Assembly: GCF_024166365.1 (NCBI RefSeq)
Contig: NC_064820.1
Location: 59,807,501 to 59,871,500 of the forward strand
Source of the DNA: Elephas maximus indicus
Lineage: Eukaryota; Chordata; Mammalia; Proboscidea; Elephantidae
Reading direction: 5' to 3'
Length of the DNA stretch: 64,000 bases
Below, in pieces: positions 1 through 13,089 of this stretch. Under the pieces are notes generated by a model. The model was given only the letters and a program-made list of their open reading frames with translations, was not told where the DNA came from and did not search any database. Positions within the stretch are counted from its first letter, which is position 1. Every line of letters starts with the position of its first letter. The position numbers were made by a program, and so were the translations under genes.

Positions 1-1429
1 ATGCTTGTGATGAATGAGGTGACCTTTTATCGACTTGCCCCTTCTTTGTGTACAAAACCTGATCCCCAGAGTGGGGGCCAGGGAGGGGGCATGGGAGAAT
101 CTCTCTTTCTTTTCCAAGATTGGGGGAGGAGGGAGAATACTGGTCATTCTGGCACATTACTTGGTCACCATTTTGTTAATGTGCTTGGTTTGGAAAGCAG
201 ATTGGATTGCTGAGAATGGGCAAGGAAAGCCAGAACCTCTACTCTTGAAAACTGCTTTTAAGTGAGGGCTCTCCTGATGCCCTCTGGAATTGGATCTGGG
301 GTCACCTGTAGATGCAGAGGAACCCGTGGCCTTTTGGTGTCTTCTGTGAGGGTGGGTACTTCTCTCTTTGTGTGAAGCTACAGTGGAACAGTGGACTCTG
401 GGAGTCTGTGGTTCAATTTCACCCTCCCAGAGTATATTATGAAGTCCACTAAGTAACAGGAAATAATCTCTTGGGCTTTGAAGCTCATTAGTGCTTTATT
501 GAAACCAATGAATACGGAAACCAGTATAAAGAATTATAAAACAATGGTTGCACAACATGATGAATGCAAGTAATGTCACTAAATTTACATGTGAAGAATG
601 TTGAAATGGCAAATGTTTTGTTACAAATGCATTTCCCACACAAAAAAATCCATAAAAAATTAGAAAACAATCATAGAGATAGAGAGAGAGGCTAGTTATC
701 ACCTTTAAATTTTGGATAACCTGCTGTGTGGGTTTCAGGAAGTTGATCGTGCTCTACGAGTAGATTGCACTGGCCCTTTCTAGACTTCTATTTTTAGATT
801 CCTTTTCCTTCTCCTTAGCCTCCGCAGTCAGTCCCACTTCTTCAATAATTCTTTCCTGGGGACATCAGGTCCTCTTGGGTTTCAGAAAGTCCTCCTTTCT
901 CCTTCCCTTCCCCAACGTTCCAGTGAATGGAGCTTGCCGGGCACATATCAATCAAACTTATGATCTGAGTAGGCCCAAGATTCTTCAATAGCTGTAGTGG
1001 TCCCCCCAGGCACTGATACGTGCTCGCTGGACTGTGTCCAAGGTTCTTCCTGGGACCAGAGTTGGTGGTTGGGAGTTAAGACCTACCTATTAAAGAAAGG
1101 AAAGAAAATTATTAGTGACAAGTTTTTGTTTCATCTTCTACTCATAAGTGAAACCACAATGACAGAAAATTCGTGACAGTAAAGTTGGTGCCTAACCTTT
1201 CTTTTCTTTTTTTTTTTTTTTAAACAGTCTTCTGCTGGAGAATTTTTCTTCTATTTTATAAGACAAAATGAAAGCCACCATACAGGAACTCCCTCAGCTT
1301 CTTCCCACAAACTTACCAGTAGATACTGCTATCCTCTTCCTTCCCCTCCACTTCATTGAAAAGATTTCTTATTGCTGAGGCTGGTTCCTCCATCGAGACT
1401 TTAAATTCCTCTTGCAGCCTAATCGACTT
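1..1429. other. Intergenic, no recognised feature
   Basis: No gene or confidently named repeat is visible here. Short open frames at both edges of this stretch have no domain character. An oligo-T run occurs at about 1205-1221. The 1300-1430 part is pyrimidine-rich and may be the decayed start of the L2 block that follows. Confidence 0.5.
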
Positions 1430-2830
1430 TGCTCCATTGTAGGCCCTGGTGCCTGTGTGCTGCTGCTTTCTTTCCATTAGCATTTAAACAAACCCGAGTT
1501 TCCTCCATCTTAAAAATAATTCTCTCCCTTGTTTCCACATTCCTTTCAACTAACTTCCTTATCTGGCTCCTTTTGCTTCAGTTAAGTTTATCCAAACAGG
1601 TGCCTACAGTCACAATCACCCCTTCCTTATCCCCTACTCTGGAATTCTCTTTGCAACCAGGCTTCTGCCCCCAACATTCCACTGACACCACACCTGCCAG
1701 GATCACTAATAACCTTGTTGCTAAATTTTAAGGCTGTTTTTCTGGCATTATCTGATTCGCGCTCTCAGCAGCATCCGATACTGGTAACCACGCTCTTCTT
1801 GAATTGGTCATCTCTTGGCTTCAGCGACATCTATCTATTTCACCACAACTTCTTAGAATCCTTTGTGGGTTCTTTTTCTGTAAATCTGCTAATTTTAGAA
1901 TCCATAAAAATTTAATAGTACACTTATCACCTCGGCATGGCTATCCCACCAGCATTTTAGAGTGGGCACATCCAGAATTGAGCCCATTGTCTCCACCCTC
2001 AAGCCACTCCCTGTAGTATTCCCTTTCTCTGTGAATGGTGCAGTCATTCCTTCAATTAGCCAAGTCAGAATCCAGGATAGTTTCATTGACTCCTCCTGCT
2101 GCTGCATCCCCCATGTCCCAGTCAGTTGTCAAGACCTATCAATTTTACCTCTTGAATATCTCCAAATCCATATATTTCTCTCTATTCCCATTGCCCCTAT
2201 GTTAGTTTGGATTATTATACCTCTCACCTGGTAATGCAACAGCCTCCTAACTAGTCTTCCTGACTCCATTTTTGTCCCCTTCTCTTTCATTCTTCGCACT
2301 TCAGTGAGGGCTTTTTCTAAAAATTTACATCTGAGCATGTCACCTTCTCAACTTCTTCTCCTCCCATTAAAACCCCTTTAATGGGACAAAGTCTGAATTT
2401 CTCAGCATGATCTTCGAAGACTTTCATTTCATGTTTTTTGCTTGCCTCTCTGGTCTCTTTTTATCCTCATCCTGAGTCCAACACCATCCAGCCATATTGA
2501 ATTATTTGCAATATCCTGAGTCCCCTTTCTTATCTCCCGGCCTTTGTAGGTGCGGTTCCCTGAAACTTTTTTCCCTTCTTTTCCTGACTAACTCAAACTT
2601 GTATCTTAGATCCCAGATTAGAGGTATGAATCTCTGCTTACAGCCTTTCCTGATTTTTAGATGCTAGCAGAGCATATCTATCAAAAGCCTTATCACACTT
2701 CCTTGTCAGTATCTGTCTCTTGCTGTTTTCCCAGTAGTTGTAAGCTCCTCCAGGGCAGACCTTGTCTTGTTGACTGTACCATTTCCAACACAGTGAACGT
2801 TTCCAAATGATTGGGACTTCAGTCAATGTT
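1430..2830 (+). mobile_element. L2 LINE fragment, reverse transcriptase and 3' region
   Basis: An old L2 copy, in pieces. The conceptual translation around 1990-2060 resembles the L2 reverse-transcriptase segment before the thumb (FSVNGAVIPSI followed by a DSF.DSS-like phrase). The DNA at 2225-2260 (cagcctcctaactagtcttc) and the tail at 2745-2790 (gtaagctcctccagggcaga) are typical L2 stretches. No frame remains open over any useful length. The element is a shared mammalian fossil. Confidence 0.7.
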
Positions 2831-2889
2831 TGTGGGCAAGAATGGTTCAATGGTATGGCTTATCCTGAGAATATTAAACTTCTTGTCCT

Positions 2890-3130
2890 CATAATTTTTG
2901 TTGTTATTGGTAAATTTAAGGCTGCTTTTCTGGCATTATCTGATTTGAGCTATCAGCAGCATCTGATACTGGTGACCACAGTCTTCTGGAAACTGTCTTT
3001 ACTCAGTTTCGGTGACATTTATCTTTTTTTTTTTTTACCATAACTTCTTAGAATTCTTTGTAGGTTCTTTTTCTGTTAATCTGTTCATTGTAGAATCTAT
3101 AGAATTTTAGAATCCGTAGACTCCATCATC
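2890..3130 (+). mobile_element. Second L2 fragment, same internal segment as 1716-1915
   Basis: About 200 bases align with 1716-1915. Shared landmarks are aaggctg(c/t)ttttctggcattatctgatt, cagcagcatc(c/t)gatactgg and cttcttagaat(c/t)ctttgt(a/g)ggttctttttctgt. Divergence is high, so this is either an independent L2 insertion or an old tandem rearrangement. Confidence 0.6.
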
Positions 3131-4205
3131 AAGAGTAATGTTCATTGAACACTGTGTGTCATGCTGTTTTTCAGGGGTAGGGAAAGAAGCCAAACCACTT
3201 CCTTAATTTCTCCCATTGAAATAACATTTTAAAAAAGGTCACTTTCATTTTTTTCCCCTTTTATTTCAAGTAGTGATTAAAACTGAGATCACTCTTCTAG
3301 GGACCTGAGCATAAAATCCCCAAGGACTAATCACTGCCTTTAAGAAACACTGACCTCAGGGTGATAGATTTCCTAGCTATGTATGATATATATTGGCCAT
3401 ATGCATCTCATTATTCATTGGATGCCTGGAAATGTTAATGCTGAACTGTCATCACTTAAAAATGCTTGTTTAGGCATTGGCTTTAAACTTGTTGAACTGG
3501 ACCACATGTTTCCTATCTCTAATAATTAAACGAACAATAAACTAATAAGCCATCCTTCAGTTTGTTTGTAGGAATGCAACCGCTGATAGGTACTGGGAAA
3601 GAGGAGGCAAATTGTGGGACACAATGAAGTCATTATTTATGATTTAGAGGACTTTCCAATGGTTTCCCAGAGCAAACAGATGCTTACATGTCTGACATTT
3701 GGAGCACCTCTAGCAGAGGCTGTTAAGTAATAATCTGTCTTAGATACTTGACTTTTGCAGCTGTTGCCTCAGAAGCCTTTATCCACATTTGTCATACAAC
3801 AGTTTGTAGAGATCTGACAGGAACAGCCAGGCTCCCTGGATTTTAAGTTATTCTGTTTCCATCTTCATAGAGAGGAAATTGAACCATTTACTGCCCCCTT
3901 AAAACATCCTTCAGATAGGGGAGAAAAGGCATCAATAGGGTCAGTGTTAAAGTCAACATATTAACTGAATTAGCACAATTTTCCCAGCCAAACAAAAATA
4001 TTATTTTATCTTACTAGATCCTAGTTACTTTTTATTCATAACCTAAAAAATCCACTCAATGAATCAGGCAGCTTCAGAAATGAATCATCAAACTTATTCT
4101 TTTTTTCTAGACATGTTTGAATTGGAATAAAATTAGAATATTCCAATGTCTTTTAAATAAAGCCTGAGTCAGAGAGCTGTTTTAAAGGATTTGAAATCCT
4201 GGCAT
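3131..4205. other. Intergenic, no recognised feature
   Basis: Single-copy-looking A+T-rich DNA. I see no coding signature on either strand and no repeat I can name. Confidence 0.5.
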
Positions 4206-4826
4206 TGTGGGTTGAATTGTGTTCCCCAGAATGATATATTGAAGTCTTAACCCCCAGAACCAATGAATGTGACTTTATTTGGAAATAGGGCCTTTGCAAA
4301 TGTAATCAAGTTAAGAGGAGGTTATACTGAGTTAGAGTGAACCCTAAATCCAATCTGACTGGTGTCTTTATAAGAAGGGAAAAATTTGGACGCAGGCACA
4401 CAGGGAGAATGCCATGAGATTGGAGTGATGTGTCTACAAGCTAAGGAACACCAAGGATTGCCAGCAACTCCAGAAGCGAAGAAAACAGATGGAACAGATT
4501 CTCTCCTAGAGCCTTCAGAGAGAGTATGGCCCTGCCAGTACCTTGATTTCAAACTTCTAGCCTTCAAAACTGTGAGCAAATATATTTCTGTTGTTTTAAG
4601 CAGAGCTTCAGACCAATTCATTCTGGTTCAAACCCATGCTGAGAATTTGCATTTCCACCCCAGATGTAATGAATCATAATCTACATTTTTAACAAGATCC
4701 CCAGATGATTCTTATGCAATTCTCAGCAGGGGTTCGAACCAGAATGAACTGGTTGGAAGCCATGACTTTAAATTATTTAGTTTATGGTAATTGGTTATGG
4801 CAGCCCAACTGGTTAGGAAGCCAATA
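4206..4826 (+). mobile_element. MLT1-type MaLR solo LTR, interrupted by a hAT MITE
   Basis: The sequence begins tgtgggttgaattgtgttcc and runs through the hallmark phrases of this LTR class: ttggaaatagggcctttgca, ggtgtctttataagaag, and cttctagccttcaaaactgtgag before a tttctgttgttttaag near the end. The last part of the LTR (tttatggtaattggttatggcagccc) resumes after 4763, past an inserted MITE. No flanking duplication was established. Confidence 0.75.
4611..4763. mobile_element. hAT-type MITE inserted in the MLT1 LTR
   Basis: The insert is bounded by inverted repeats of about 35-40 bases. The left end is cagagcttcagaccaattc and continues ttctggttcaaaccc. The reverse complement of the right end reads catggcttccaaccagttc and continues ttctggttcgaaccc. 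Flanking 8-mers are gttttaag and actttaaa, which agree at 5 of 8 positions. Related copies occur at 16571-16708 and 43397-43742. Confidence 0.7.
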
Positions 4827-5186
4827 TACCAGGTTATAACTGAAGATGATTTTGAACCCTACAGAAATTCTGATTCCTCCAAGTCTCACATGCTCACCAG
4901 TTTGTGAATTTGATCAAGTACAAGATCCCTAATTTCCTTGACAGCAGTCTAAGGCCTCTGGCATAGTTGGTGGCATCTGTTTTTCTTATGATTGGCAGTT
5001 CAGAATGGAGGAGCTGCCAATATATCCCTGTTTGCATTTGCTCTGGGAGGACACTACTAGTGAAGGTCAGATTTATTTGGTGATGGGCAGCTGTGCTCTT
5101 AGAACTTTGCATCTGAATGATTGGTCCAGCTCATCCTTACATCCTTGGGCACTAGGTCTTTGAAAGTCCACCAGGACATGTCAATA

Positions 5187-5525
5187 TAATGGTTAAGAGC
5201 ATGGACTTTGGAGCCAGACTACTTGGTTTTGAAGACAGCTCTATGATGTATGATGTACTTGACTATGTGATCTTGGACAAGTTATTAAACCACTTTGTAC
5301 TTCTGTTTTCTCATTAATAAAAAGGGCATTATAACCCACTTTAGTGGCGTAGTGGTTAAGAGTTTGGCTACCAACCTAAAGGTCAGTAGTTTGAATCCAC
5401 CAGCTGCTCCTTGGAAAACCTATGGGGCAGTTCTACTCTGTCCTACAGGGTCACTATGAAAGAGCTTAAAACAGTGTCTGGCACATAGTAATCACTACTA
5501 AAGTGTTTGTGTCAGTTCTCTTAGC
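5187..5525 (+). mobile_element. MIR, split by an AfroSINE
   Basis: The 5' part (ggttaagagcatggactttggagccagac..., ...gatcttggacaagttattaaacc) is classic MIR. It resumes after the AfroSINE at 5460 with gcttaaaacagtgtctggcacatagta. Confidence 0.85.
5343..5459 (+). mobile_element. AfroSINE, short type, inside MIR
   Basis: Head (agtggcgtagtggttaagag), B-box-like segment (cagtagtttgaatccacc) and body to tcctacagggtcactatga. The 3' tail is missing. Confidence 0.85.
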
Positions 5526-5659
5526 CTCCATGTTCTACAAGAGTGACTTAGTTAGCCTTAGATGGACACTGTGCACACAGGGAGTTGTAGTATAGGAAAG
5601 GAACACAGAGCTTGAAGAATCTACCACTTTTACAGAAAGCAACAGCAAACCTACTCTTT

Positions 5660-5745
5660 GTAGGCGTAGGGGTGGCTAGTGGATTTGAACTGATGACCTT
5701 TTGTTTAGCAGCTGTAGCTTTTAACCACTGCATCACCAGGGCTCC
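5660..5745 (-). mobile_element. AfroSINE fragment (head half)
   Basis: Reverse-complement head: ggatttgaactgatgacctt, gttagca-like linker and ccactgcatcaccagggctcc. The 3' half is absent or beyond recognition. Confidence 0.75.
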
Positions 5746-8212
5746 AAGAACAAAATGGTAGGTGTCAAATGTCCTCTCATCCTAAACTGAGGTACTAGAG
5801 CACTCGTGCAGGGCCTGCAGAGAGGTGTGAACTGATTTTGACAGAATTAGCCTATCATCCCCTACAGGGTTCATATGAATTGGTTGTGAGGTTGGAAAGT
5901 TGAAAAGTCAGATTAAAAGAATATCCTTGAAGAGAGTAGGACTGCAAGGGTCTTTTCCCATTTTTCTTCCTGGGGAAGAAGGAGAAGCGTGCTTCCCCTT
6001 GATCTCCGGCCACAAAAGAGGGTTTCAAAGAGACCATTAGGAGAGACTGAAACTTGAGCTCAGGCATCTCAGGAGTGAGCTTCAAGGGTATAGTTTTCCT
6101 GAGAACCAAATAGGGATCAATGTCATCTTAAAATGGATTTTGCCCAAGAGAACTTCCTAGAGCTGAGAAGGGCCCCCATCGAGGGGTGGACAGTCAGAAT
6201 CTAGGGGGCTGATGGGGCAACGTAAGTCATCAGCCAGAGAAGAGGATTTGTTCCCAGCAAGGGAGATTTAGTGACATGATCTCTAAGACATCCCATTGGT
6301 AGAAAGACCTAGCTATGTAACAGCTGGCACCAGAGGCCACTGAGGCCAGAAGGCAACTCTACCAGCCGTGCAAGACTATACCCTTGTTTCCTCATTTCCT
6401 CTTTTTTCTGGGCCTGACCCTGAGTTATCTAAATCAATTGCTAGGGAGTTGTGTAGGAGGTAGATAGAGGAGGAAAGAAAAAGCCACTGATACTCAATTC
6501 TCCACTGCAGGCTTCCAAGTCTGGTAAAGACCAGGTTGGAATTTTTATATTAAACTATTCTGAACTTTTAAAAGGGCAAACTGTACTTGGGCCTAAAAAA
6601 GCCATGAGACCTGCCTTAAAAAGAAAAAAAAAAAAAGGTCTACAGAATGATCTTAATATGGAGTGGTACGCAAGATTAAAATTGCTTTCATGGTCACACT
6701 TTGCTAAGACTAACTTCTTTAAAAAATGGATCGCATACACCTTTTGGAACATTTGTAAAAAAGAAAATCCAACTTGGTATTTTCTGGCCTTGTCTCCTTT
6801 TATGTTATGTGTCATGCACACACACAGATACACACGTATCACATATGCATGATCATAGACTTTTACTGTAGGAAGAATATTTAGAAATGTTCTAGTGCAA
6901 CGTACTCATTTTACAAATGAGGAAAGTGAAATTTCATTAGGATCTTCCTTTAGTTTCAAAGTTCTATAATTTTATTATATTTACATCTGCTTATGGATGA
7001 TATCGAAATAAATCGCACTTCTCTTTCAGGGATATGTATCAGACTATCTTAAAAGACAGTCAAGAAACTTTTGGTGCTGGTGAAGCACTTGGGATACCAG
7101 TTGGCTCATGGCTTCTGCAGAGCCCACAAGGGTGATTGCATTTTCAAAAAAATTGAACCGGGACCTGCCAGCCTAAATAACTTCAGTGTTGGAACAACAG
7201 CCAAACCTGAGTGGCTAAAGACAGAGAGTTCAAAGATAGCCCTTGTTTTCGACAAGATCATTTCTATTCACCTTCAGAGACTCTGCACCTCTGGGTTTTT
7301 CCTCCCATCCCAATGGCAGAGGCAAGTCCAGAAAGACTTTTCAGCAAGCTTTAGGCAGGAGAGCAGAGGAGTAGGCAATGGCCACACACCATCCATCACG
7401 TTTTCTCCTGAGTTCTCCATTTAACATCACTGAATTGCCTCTCCCTTACCACACCCAAGTCACTTACCACGTGTTTTATGTGGAAAGAGAAGAATATCTT
7501 CCAGTGCAGTTTGGCAAATGTTCAATGGTTGACAGAGCTTAAGAGTCCCAGTCCTACATATCTTTTTACCTTATGCCCCCAAAGGTCTAGAAGTGGTGGC
7601 AGTGACTAGGTGGTTTAAATATCAGAGTAAAGAGACAGTTTCTGGAGTCATGTGTGTCAGGGCCTCTGACCCCTCTGCAACTGGGAAACTTGAGGAGGAG
7701 AACCCAGCAGGAAGAGCACTGTTCAGTGTTGTCCCTCCCTGCTGGGCCAATTTCAGGTAGACTGGACTAGGAGACTTGCTGTTGCACCAGCTCTGGGCTA
7801 ACTAACTAAGCTCCTCTGCCTCCAAGAGTGTACAGGTTCCTCCTTAGCCCAGGTTGCCTGTCACCAAGAATGGGGAACAAGTGTTTGCTCTGCCATTAAA
7901 GCCAGTCTCCACCCAGTTGTTTTTCCCCTTCACACTTAAAAATGACAAAGACCTTTTCCAGAAAGAAAAGGTGTTAACAGCAAAAGACTTCCTGTCTTTA
8001 GAACATGATACAATGACTGAATGTTCATCAGTTTATTCTAATTAGTGTTCCTTCTCCCATCTTAACTCTTATTACTAATTGTTTTAAAAGATTCCGATTA
8101 AAATCACCTTTTAATAGAATCACTATTGACCTCAGTCATTATATTAATCAGGGTAAGTAATAACTACTGTAACAAACAACTCTTGAATCTCAGTGGTTTA
8201 ATACTAAACTAC
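5746..8212. other. Intergenic, no recognised gene
   Basis: About 2.5 kb with short chance frames only, the longest at 7071-7424 on the plus strand (117 codons, no domain I recognise). An oligo-A tract lies at 6623-6636 and a short CA-rich stretch at 6815-6835. Confidence 0.5.
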
Positions 8213-8412
8213 AAACCAGTTGCCATCAAGTTGACTCGGACTCACGGCAACCCCATGCGTGTCAGAGTAGAACTGTGCTCCATAGGGATTTCAGAGGCTG
8301 ATTTTTTTCGAAGTAGATTGCCAGGCCTTTCTTCTGAGGTGCTTCTGGGTGGATTTGAACCTCCAAACTTTTGATTCTCAGCTGACCATGTTAACCATTT
8401 GCACCACCCAGG
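8213..8412 (-). mobile_element. AfroSINE, long type (gaggcacct...)
   Basis: Tail-to-head order on the plus strand: aaaccagttgccatcaagtt, catgcgtgtcagagtagaac, gattgccaggcctttcttct, then ccatttgcaccacccagg. Confidence 0.9.
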
Positions 8413-8421
8413 TTTAACACT

Positions 8422-8627
8422 AAAAAACCCAAACTCATTGCTGGTGACTCGATTCTGACTCATAGCAACCCTATAGGACAGAGGAGAACTGCCCCATAGG
8501 GTTTCCAAAACTGAAATCTTTATGGAACAGGCTGCCACATCTTTCTCCCGCGGAGCAGCTGGTGGGTTCGAACCACTGACCTTTCAGTTAGCAGCTGAGC
8601 ACTTAATCACTGCGCCACCAGGGCTAC
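8422..8627 (-). mobile_element. AfroSINE, intermediate type
   Basis: It carries the middle segment gctgccacatctttctcccg that marks this subtype and ends in gcgccaccagggctac. An actaaaa direct repeat flanks it on both sides. Confidence 0.9.
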
Positions 8628-8639
8628 TAAAAGAGTAAT

Positions 8640-8775
8640 TCCCACTGAAACCTGTCTATTGTTGATCACCCTGCTGGTATTTGAAATACCAGTGGTGTAG
8701 CTTCCAGCATCGCAGCAACAGGCAAACCACCACAGTACAACACACTGATAGATGGGTAGTGGAACAGAACATTAG
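8640..8775 (-). mobile_element. RTE LINE 5'-region fragment
   Basis: It matches the 5' region of the long RTE copy at 21250-21365: gaaacctgtc, caccctg(c)tggtatttgaa, gcatcgcagcaacaggcaaa and ccacagtacaaca. The orientation is the same as in that copy. Confidence 0.7.
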
Positions 8776-8800
8776 CTGCTATTATTACTCCTTTATTTAT

Positions 8801-8983
8801 GGAAACCCTGGTGGTGTAGTGGGTAAAAGCTACGGCTGCTAACCAAATGGTCAGCTGTTTGAATCCACCAGGTGCTCCTTGGAAACCGTATGGGACAGTT
8901 CTACTCTGTTCTATAGAGTCACTATGAGCCGGAATCAACTTGATGGTAATGGGTTTGGTTTTTTGTTTTTTGGTTTTTTTTTT
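8801..8983 (+). mobile_element. AfroSINE, short type, with T/G-rich tail
   Basis: Full length from ggaaaccctggtggtgtagt to gatggtaatgggtttggttt, followed by the family's oligo-T/G tail. Confidence 0.92.
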
Positions 8984-9504
8984 GACTCTTTACTTACGAC
9001 TTTAACAAACAACATTGTTTTCTAAAGTTTCAGGTCCTCTGCTGATCTCCATCTGCTTCTCCTTTTCTTTCCTGTTGTCTTCTTTGCTGTAAGTTTGAAT
9101 GGCTGTTTCCCTTCCTGATTTTTATTTTTTTCTCCTACAGCACATATCCTTGGGCTGTGAAAGTCTCCTTTATTTGTGCCCCACCCTGTGGCCTCCAGTT
9201 TCCTGCCCTCTATCAAATCCCTCCTGAAAACTTCCTCTTAATGAAATCTTGCCTTTATTGCACATTTAAAAAACCTGTCTAAATTAAATGGAGTGTTCCT
9301 CTCTGATTTTCTATTCTTTCCCCTTATATTGTATCAATTTTCACAGGGAGTAAAACCCAGGAGAATCAGAGCTATTAGCAGCAGCAGTCCCACTGAATGG
9401 AAATAAGCTTTCCTGGTGTCTGTGGAATGTGAATGGGACGAAGTCACGAAATAGAACCTTTGTCATTGTTTTACCTGCATAAATGCAATCTGCAGAATTT
9501 TGGT

Positions 9505-9600
9505 TGGCAGTGAGCTTTTTAAGAGCAGAGACTCTATTTTATTCATAGCAACGGCCCCTCTCCTGGCACAGTGCACATAATAGGTGTTCACAATTTTTTT
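9505..9600 (+). mobile_element. L2/MIR-like 3' end
   Basis: The phrase gagcagagactctattttat ... ctggcacagtgcacataatag(gtgttca) is the common 3' end of old L2/MIR-class elements. Confidence 0.5.
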
Positions 9601-9678
9601 TTTTTTTGCTTAAATAATCAATCTTTATTTGGAGATGGGAGAATTAGTATAAGAAAGTAAACGAGAATTAAAAAAAAC

Positions 9679-9855
9679 ACACCAGTTGTCATGGAGTTGA
9701 TTCCTACTCATGGTGACTACATGTGTGCAGAATAGGTCTGTACTCCACAGGGTTTTCATAGCAGATTTTGAAAGCAGATTGCCAGGCCTTTCATCTGAGG
9801 GGCTTCTGAGTGGGTTCAAACCGTCAACCTTTCGGGTTAGTAGTCAAATGCTTAA
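9679..9855 (-). mobile_element. AfroSINE, long type
   Basis: accagttgtcatggagttga, ctccacagggttttcatagc, gattgccaggcctttcatct and gggttcaaaccgtcaacctt. The head is truncated. Confidence 0.88.
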
Positions 9856-12417
9856 AATGAGAATAAGGGAGCAGATTTATGAAAGGCTACTTAAATAGTT
9901 TCTTCTGATATTCTCCACCACTCCTTTTTAGGGTGTTTTTATTAAAGGATTAAAGTCATTATTAGCAAGTATTTTTCTTTGCTTTAAAAAGGATGCTAGC
10001 AATATCGGAAGGGCTAGCTAGTATTTGTTATAAAAATGTATGTTTTCAGATCCAAATGGTCATTCTTCTTCATCACATTATTCATTTCTTCTTAAAAATT
10101 GCCAAGAGGACACATTTTCCAGATTAAGTTTAATTGAAAAAAGGCAATCACTCATATGTTCATGTCGTGAAATGTTAAAGCAACAATAACAAAAAAAATC
10201 AGAGCAAAGCCTTACCTTCTATTAAATTTGTTCTGATTTTCAAATGGTTTGTAAAGTTAACTTTCAGATGTCAAGAACAAAATACACTTCAAAAGCTTAC
10301 TTACATTTTGTTCTAAACTTATTTTCTCATAAGGACCAGATTACATTGAAAACATAGTGAGAGAGTGCTTGTTTTTTCACCTTATGGTTAATGTCTTTGT
10401 ATCTGCTCATATTTGGGCCTGTGTTACATACAGCCAATTCTCTGCCATCTTAGGACTGCCCTGAAATCGCAGCTCTTCCAGGTCTCTTTCCTTCCAAAAA
10501 ATGTTGCTTTCACAGTTCATCAACACACCCACAAGATGGGTAAGTAGTTAAGAGAGCTGGGAACATAGAAATCAGTCTGTTTTGCTTCTTGTGAGCAGTT
10601 GCTCTAAAAGGTTTGAGTGAAGAGGAGGGAGAGTAATGGATAACCCATTAAAATGCTGTGCCTCAGGAGTACCACAAATGAATGCCTCTCTGCTTCTGCG
10701 ATTACCTCAGAGGAAAATTGCTGGCTCATGATCCTCCTGTCCCTCCAGCCTGAGAAACTCTAATCCCTGCTCCTGGGTTGGGCTGAGAGTGGCTCTTCCT
10801 GGGTGTGGGGCTGGCTGGTGGAAGGATTAGTTTTCAAACCACCCCCTCCCCCACCCCATTCTCTTCCCTGCTTCCTACAGAATCTCAGAAGTCAGCTCCC
10901 CTTTCTCAAATAGACACGCTGATGAAGAAACGAGGCTAAATCAGCATGGAGTATCATGTGGCTTATGTGACCTGGGCAGCTTTGCCAAATATGGTCAGAT
11001 TTCTTTTTCGCCTAGTCAAGAAGGCTACCAGTTTATAAGAACAAATCCAGATTTCTTCATACTCTGACTTTGTACCAGTTACAAAAAGTCTCTTTGGCTC
11101 TGAGCTTCAGGATCCTGAAGAGGTATAATGTTAGTACTTCGGGTTATCATTTCAATTTTTATTGAGATTTGTTAATTTCTACGGTCTTTCTTTGTTTTAG
11201 GCTGCAGGACTGTATAACTTAGAGTGGAAGAATGGAGGCAGAGATATAATTTTGACACTTAATATTAGGTTTTATTAGAAGATAATTTTTTGACTTCAAA
11301 TCAGACAAAAAAAAAAAAAAGAACCAAAACAGTGGAGAGACAGCTTTCACAGTGACTTTTTTCCTCAAATAATATAAGAAAATCCTTATCGCTTAACCTC
11401 ATATGAATTTTCGATATCCTCTATATTATATATATTCTTTGGCCTGTAGCACTCAGCGTAATGTAAATAGCCAATAAATATTTGTTGAATAAGTAAATAA
11501 ATGAATGCATGAATGCATTACAGTCATGTGCTATTAGTCCATTTGAAACTAAGCCAAGGCCAGAGAATAAGTGTCAGAAATGGAGATAATTTCCAGGTCT
11601 TGACAATAGGGCTGAATCCCTAAGACGTCTTGCAGCCTGTCTGAGTGAAGTCTGAGTTTTTGGGCCATGTAGTTTAAGCTAACCATCCTCCTTACAAAAG
11701 AACAATGATTTCGCAACTAGCTAAATAATTCAGACCCATATACATCCGTTTCTGCACAAACTATAGTTTGTCTAGCTGGTAAAATGTAAATACAGCCCCT
11801 GTTTATTTCCTTGATTCTGGAGGAGTTGGCCTAAGGAAAGGCCCCATCACATCCCTTTCCTGCCCCCTTACCATGGGCTGATGTTTATTTCTTAGCTATA
11901 AGGGGAGTGAAAGAGGGAACACATGCCTTTCCTGAGCTTTGTAGGCTGTGTGGGGGGGAGGGGTGATAATAAGATCAAACATGAAGCCACGGATAGCGCT
12001 GTCTTCACTGAGAACAGACTATCTACCCCGAGCAGAAAAAACATACTAAACTGAGCTGCGTGCTGTTACTTACTAGGCTCACAAGGTAATGGGGAGGAGT
12101 GATCATCCATGAATGCTCATTAAGATGTGATTTGGTTCATGAAGTGTTCTTAGGGGAACTCTCATTCTGGGTGAAGTGTTGAATCAGGCACGCATATATT
12201 ATATGGGTTTCACGAACCTTTGGATAAAATTATACCCCATGAAATATTACAATTTAATACAGTAAAACCTAGGCATGTCATAATTACGCTTTCAGACAGG
12301 CATGAGTTCTGTCCTTCAACTTCAGCGTTATCCAGGGGTTATCTTTAAAAAAGATTAATTATTTTCAAGTGCTACTAATTCTGAAAGATTTCCAAAAAAT
12401 TTATATTCAGTAGTATT
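9856..12417. other. Intergenic, no recognised gene
   Basis: About 2.5 kb with no coding signature. A cataataaatatt-like L2/MIR end occurs near 11450-11510 (ccaataaatatttgttgaat) and an oligo-A tract lies at 11308-11321. Confidence 0.5.
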
Positions 12418-12489
12418 CTATGGGGCAGTTCTACTCTGTCCTATAGGGTCGCTAAGAGTCGGAATCGACTCGACGGCACTGGGGTTTAG
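12418..12489 (+). mobile_element. AfroSINE 3' fragment
   Basis: Tail half only: ggcagttctactctgtccta, then tcggaatcgactcgacggca. This part is close to consensus, so the copy is young or well preserved. Confidence 0.85.
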
Positions 12490-13089
12490 TATGCTGGTAA
12501 ACCGCCACCCACCCACCCTGCCCCCCACCCCCCCAAAAAGTCCTGATTTGTAGCTTTCTGATTACCATGGTGTAAATATTCCTGCCATGGCTGATTTCAT
12601 GATACCAGTGGTTAAACAACCAGCTCATAAAATTCCTGAATATTGTAATTAACAGCCAGCTCTTGCAAGCTGGGGAGAGCTGTTTCCAGCACACTCCTGG
12701 GAGTGAAATTTTATTCATTTCACAAGCCTTTATTAGAATAGTCCAAAAGGTTTGCAGAAGTTTAAAACTTTATCCTGTTCTAAGACGATGTGGCAGAGGG
12801 GAGGTGGTGCTATGAAGAGGCATGTTTACCAAACTCTTTGTTATAGAGATTTAATGGGCAAGTTCTCAGGGCCTAGAGATTGACTTCTTATACCTTTCCA
12901 ACTTGTTTTTTCTCTTTATTTTCTCCCCTAAAGTGACTTGTTCGGAGAACACTGGGATAGATGTTGTAAAGTGAACAGCTTAGACGCACAACAGTGTTGC
13001 CTTGGTTTTGGGCTTTTCGCGCTTGAATTCAAAGGATTGCTTGGCTTTGCTATTTGTATGTGAGAAAACTCCTTCAGTAGCCTCCCTGT

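Noticed and set aside
7071..7424. 117-codon plus-strand frame
   Set aside because: No recognisable domain, no intact promoter or splice context and ordinary base composition. Treated as chance.
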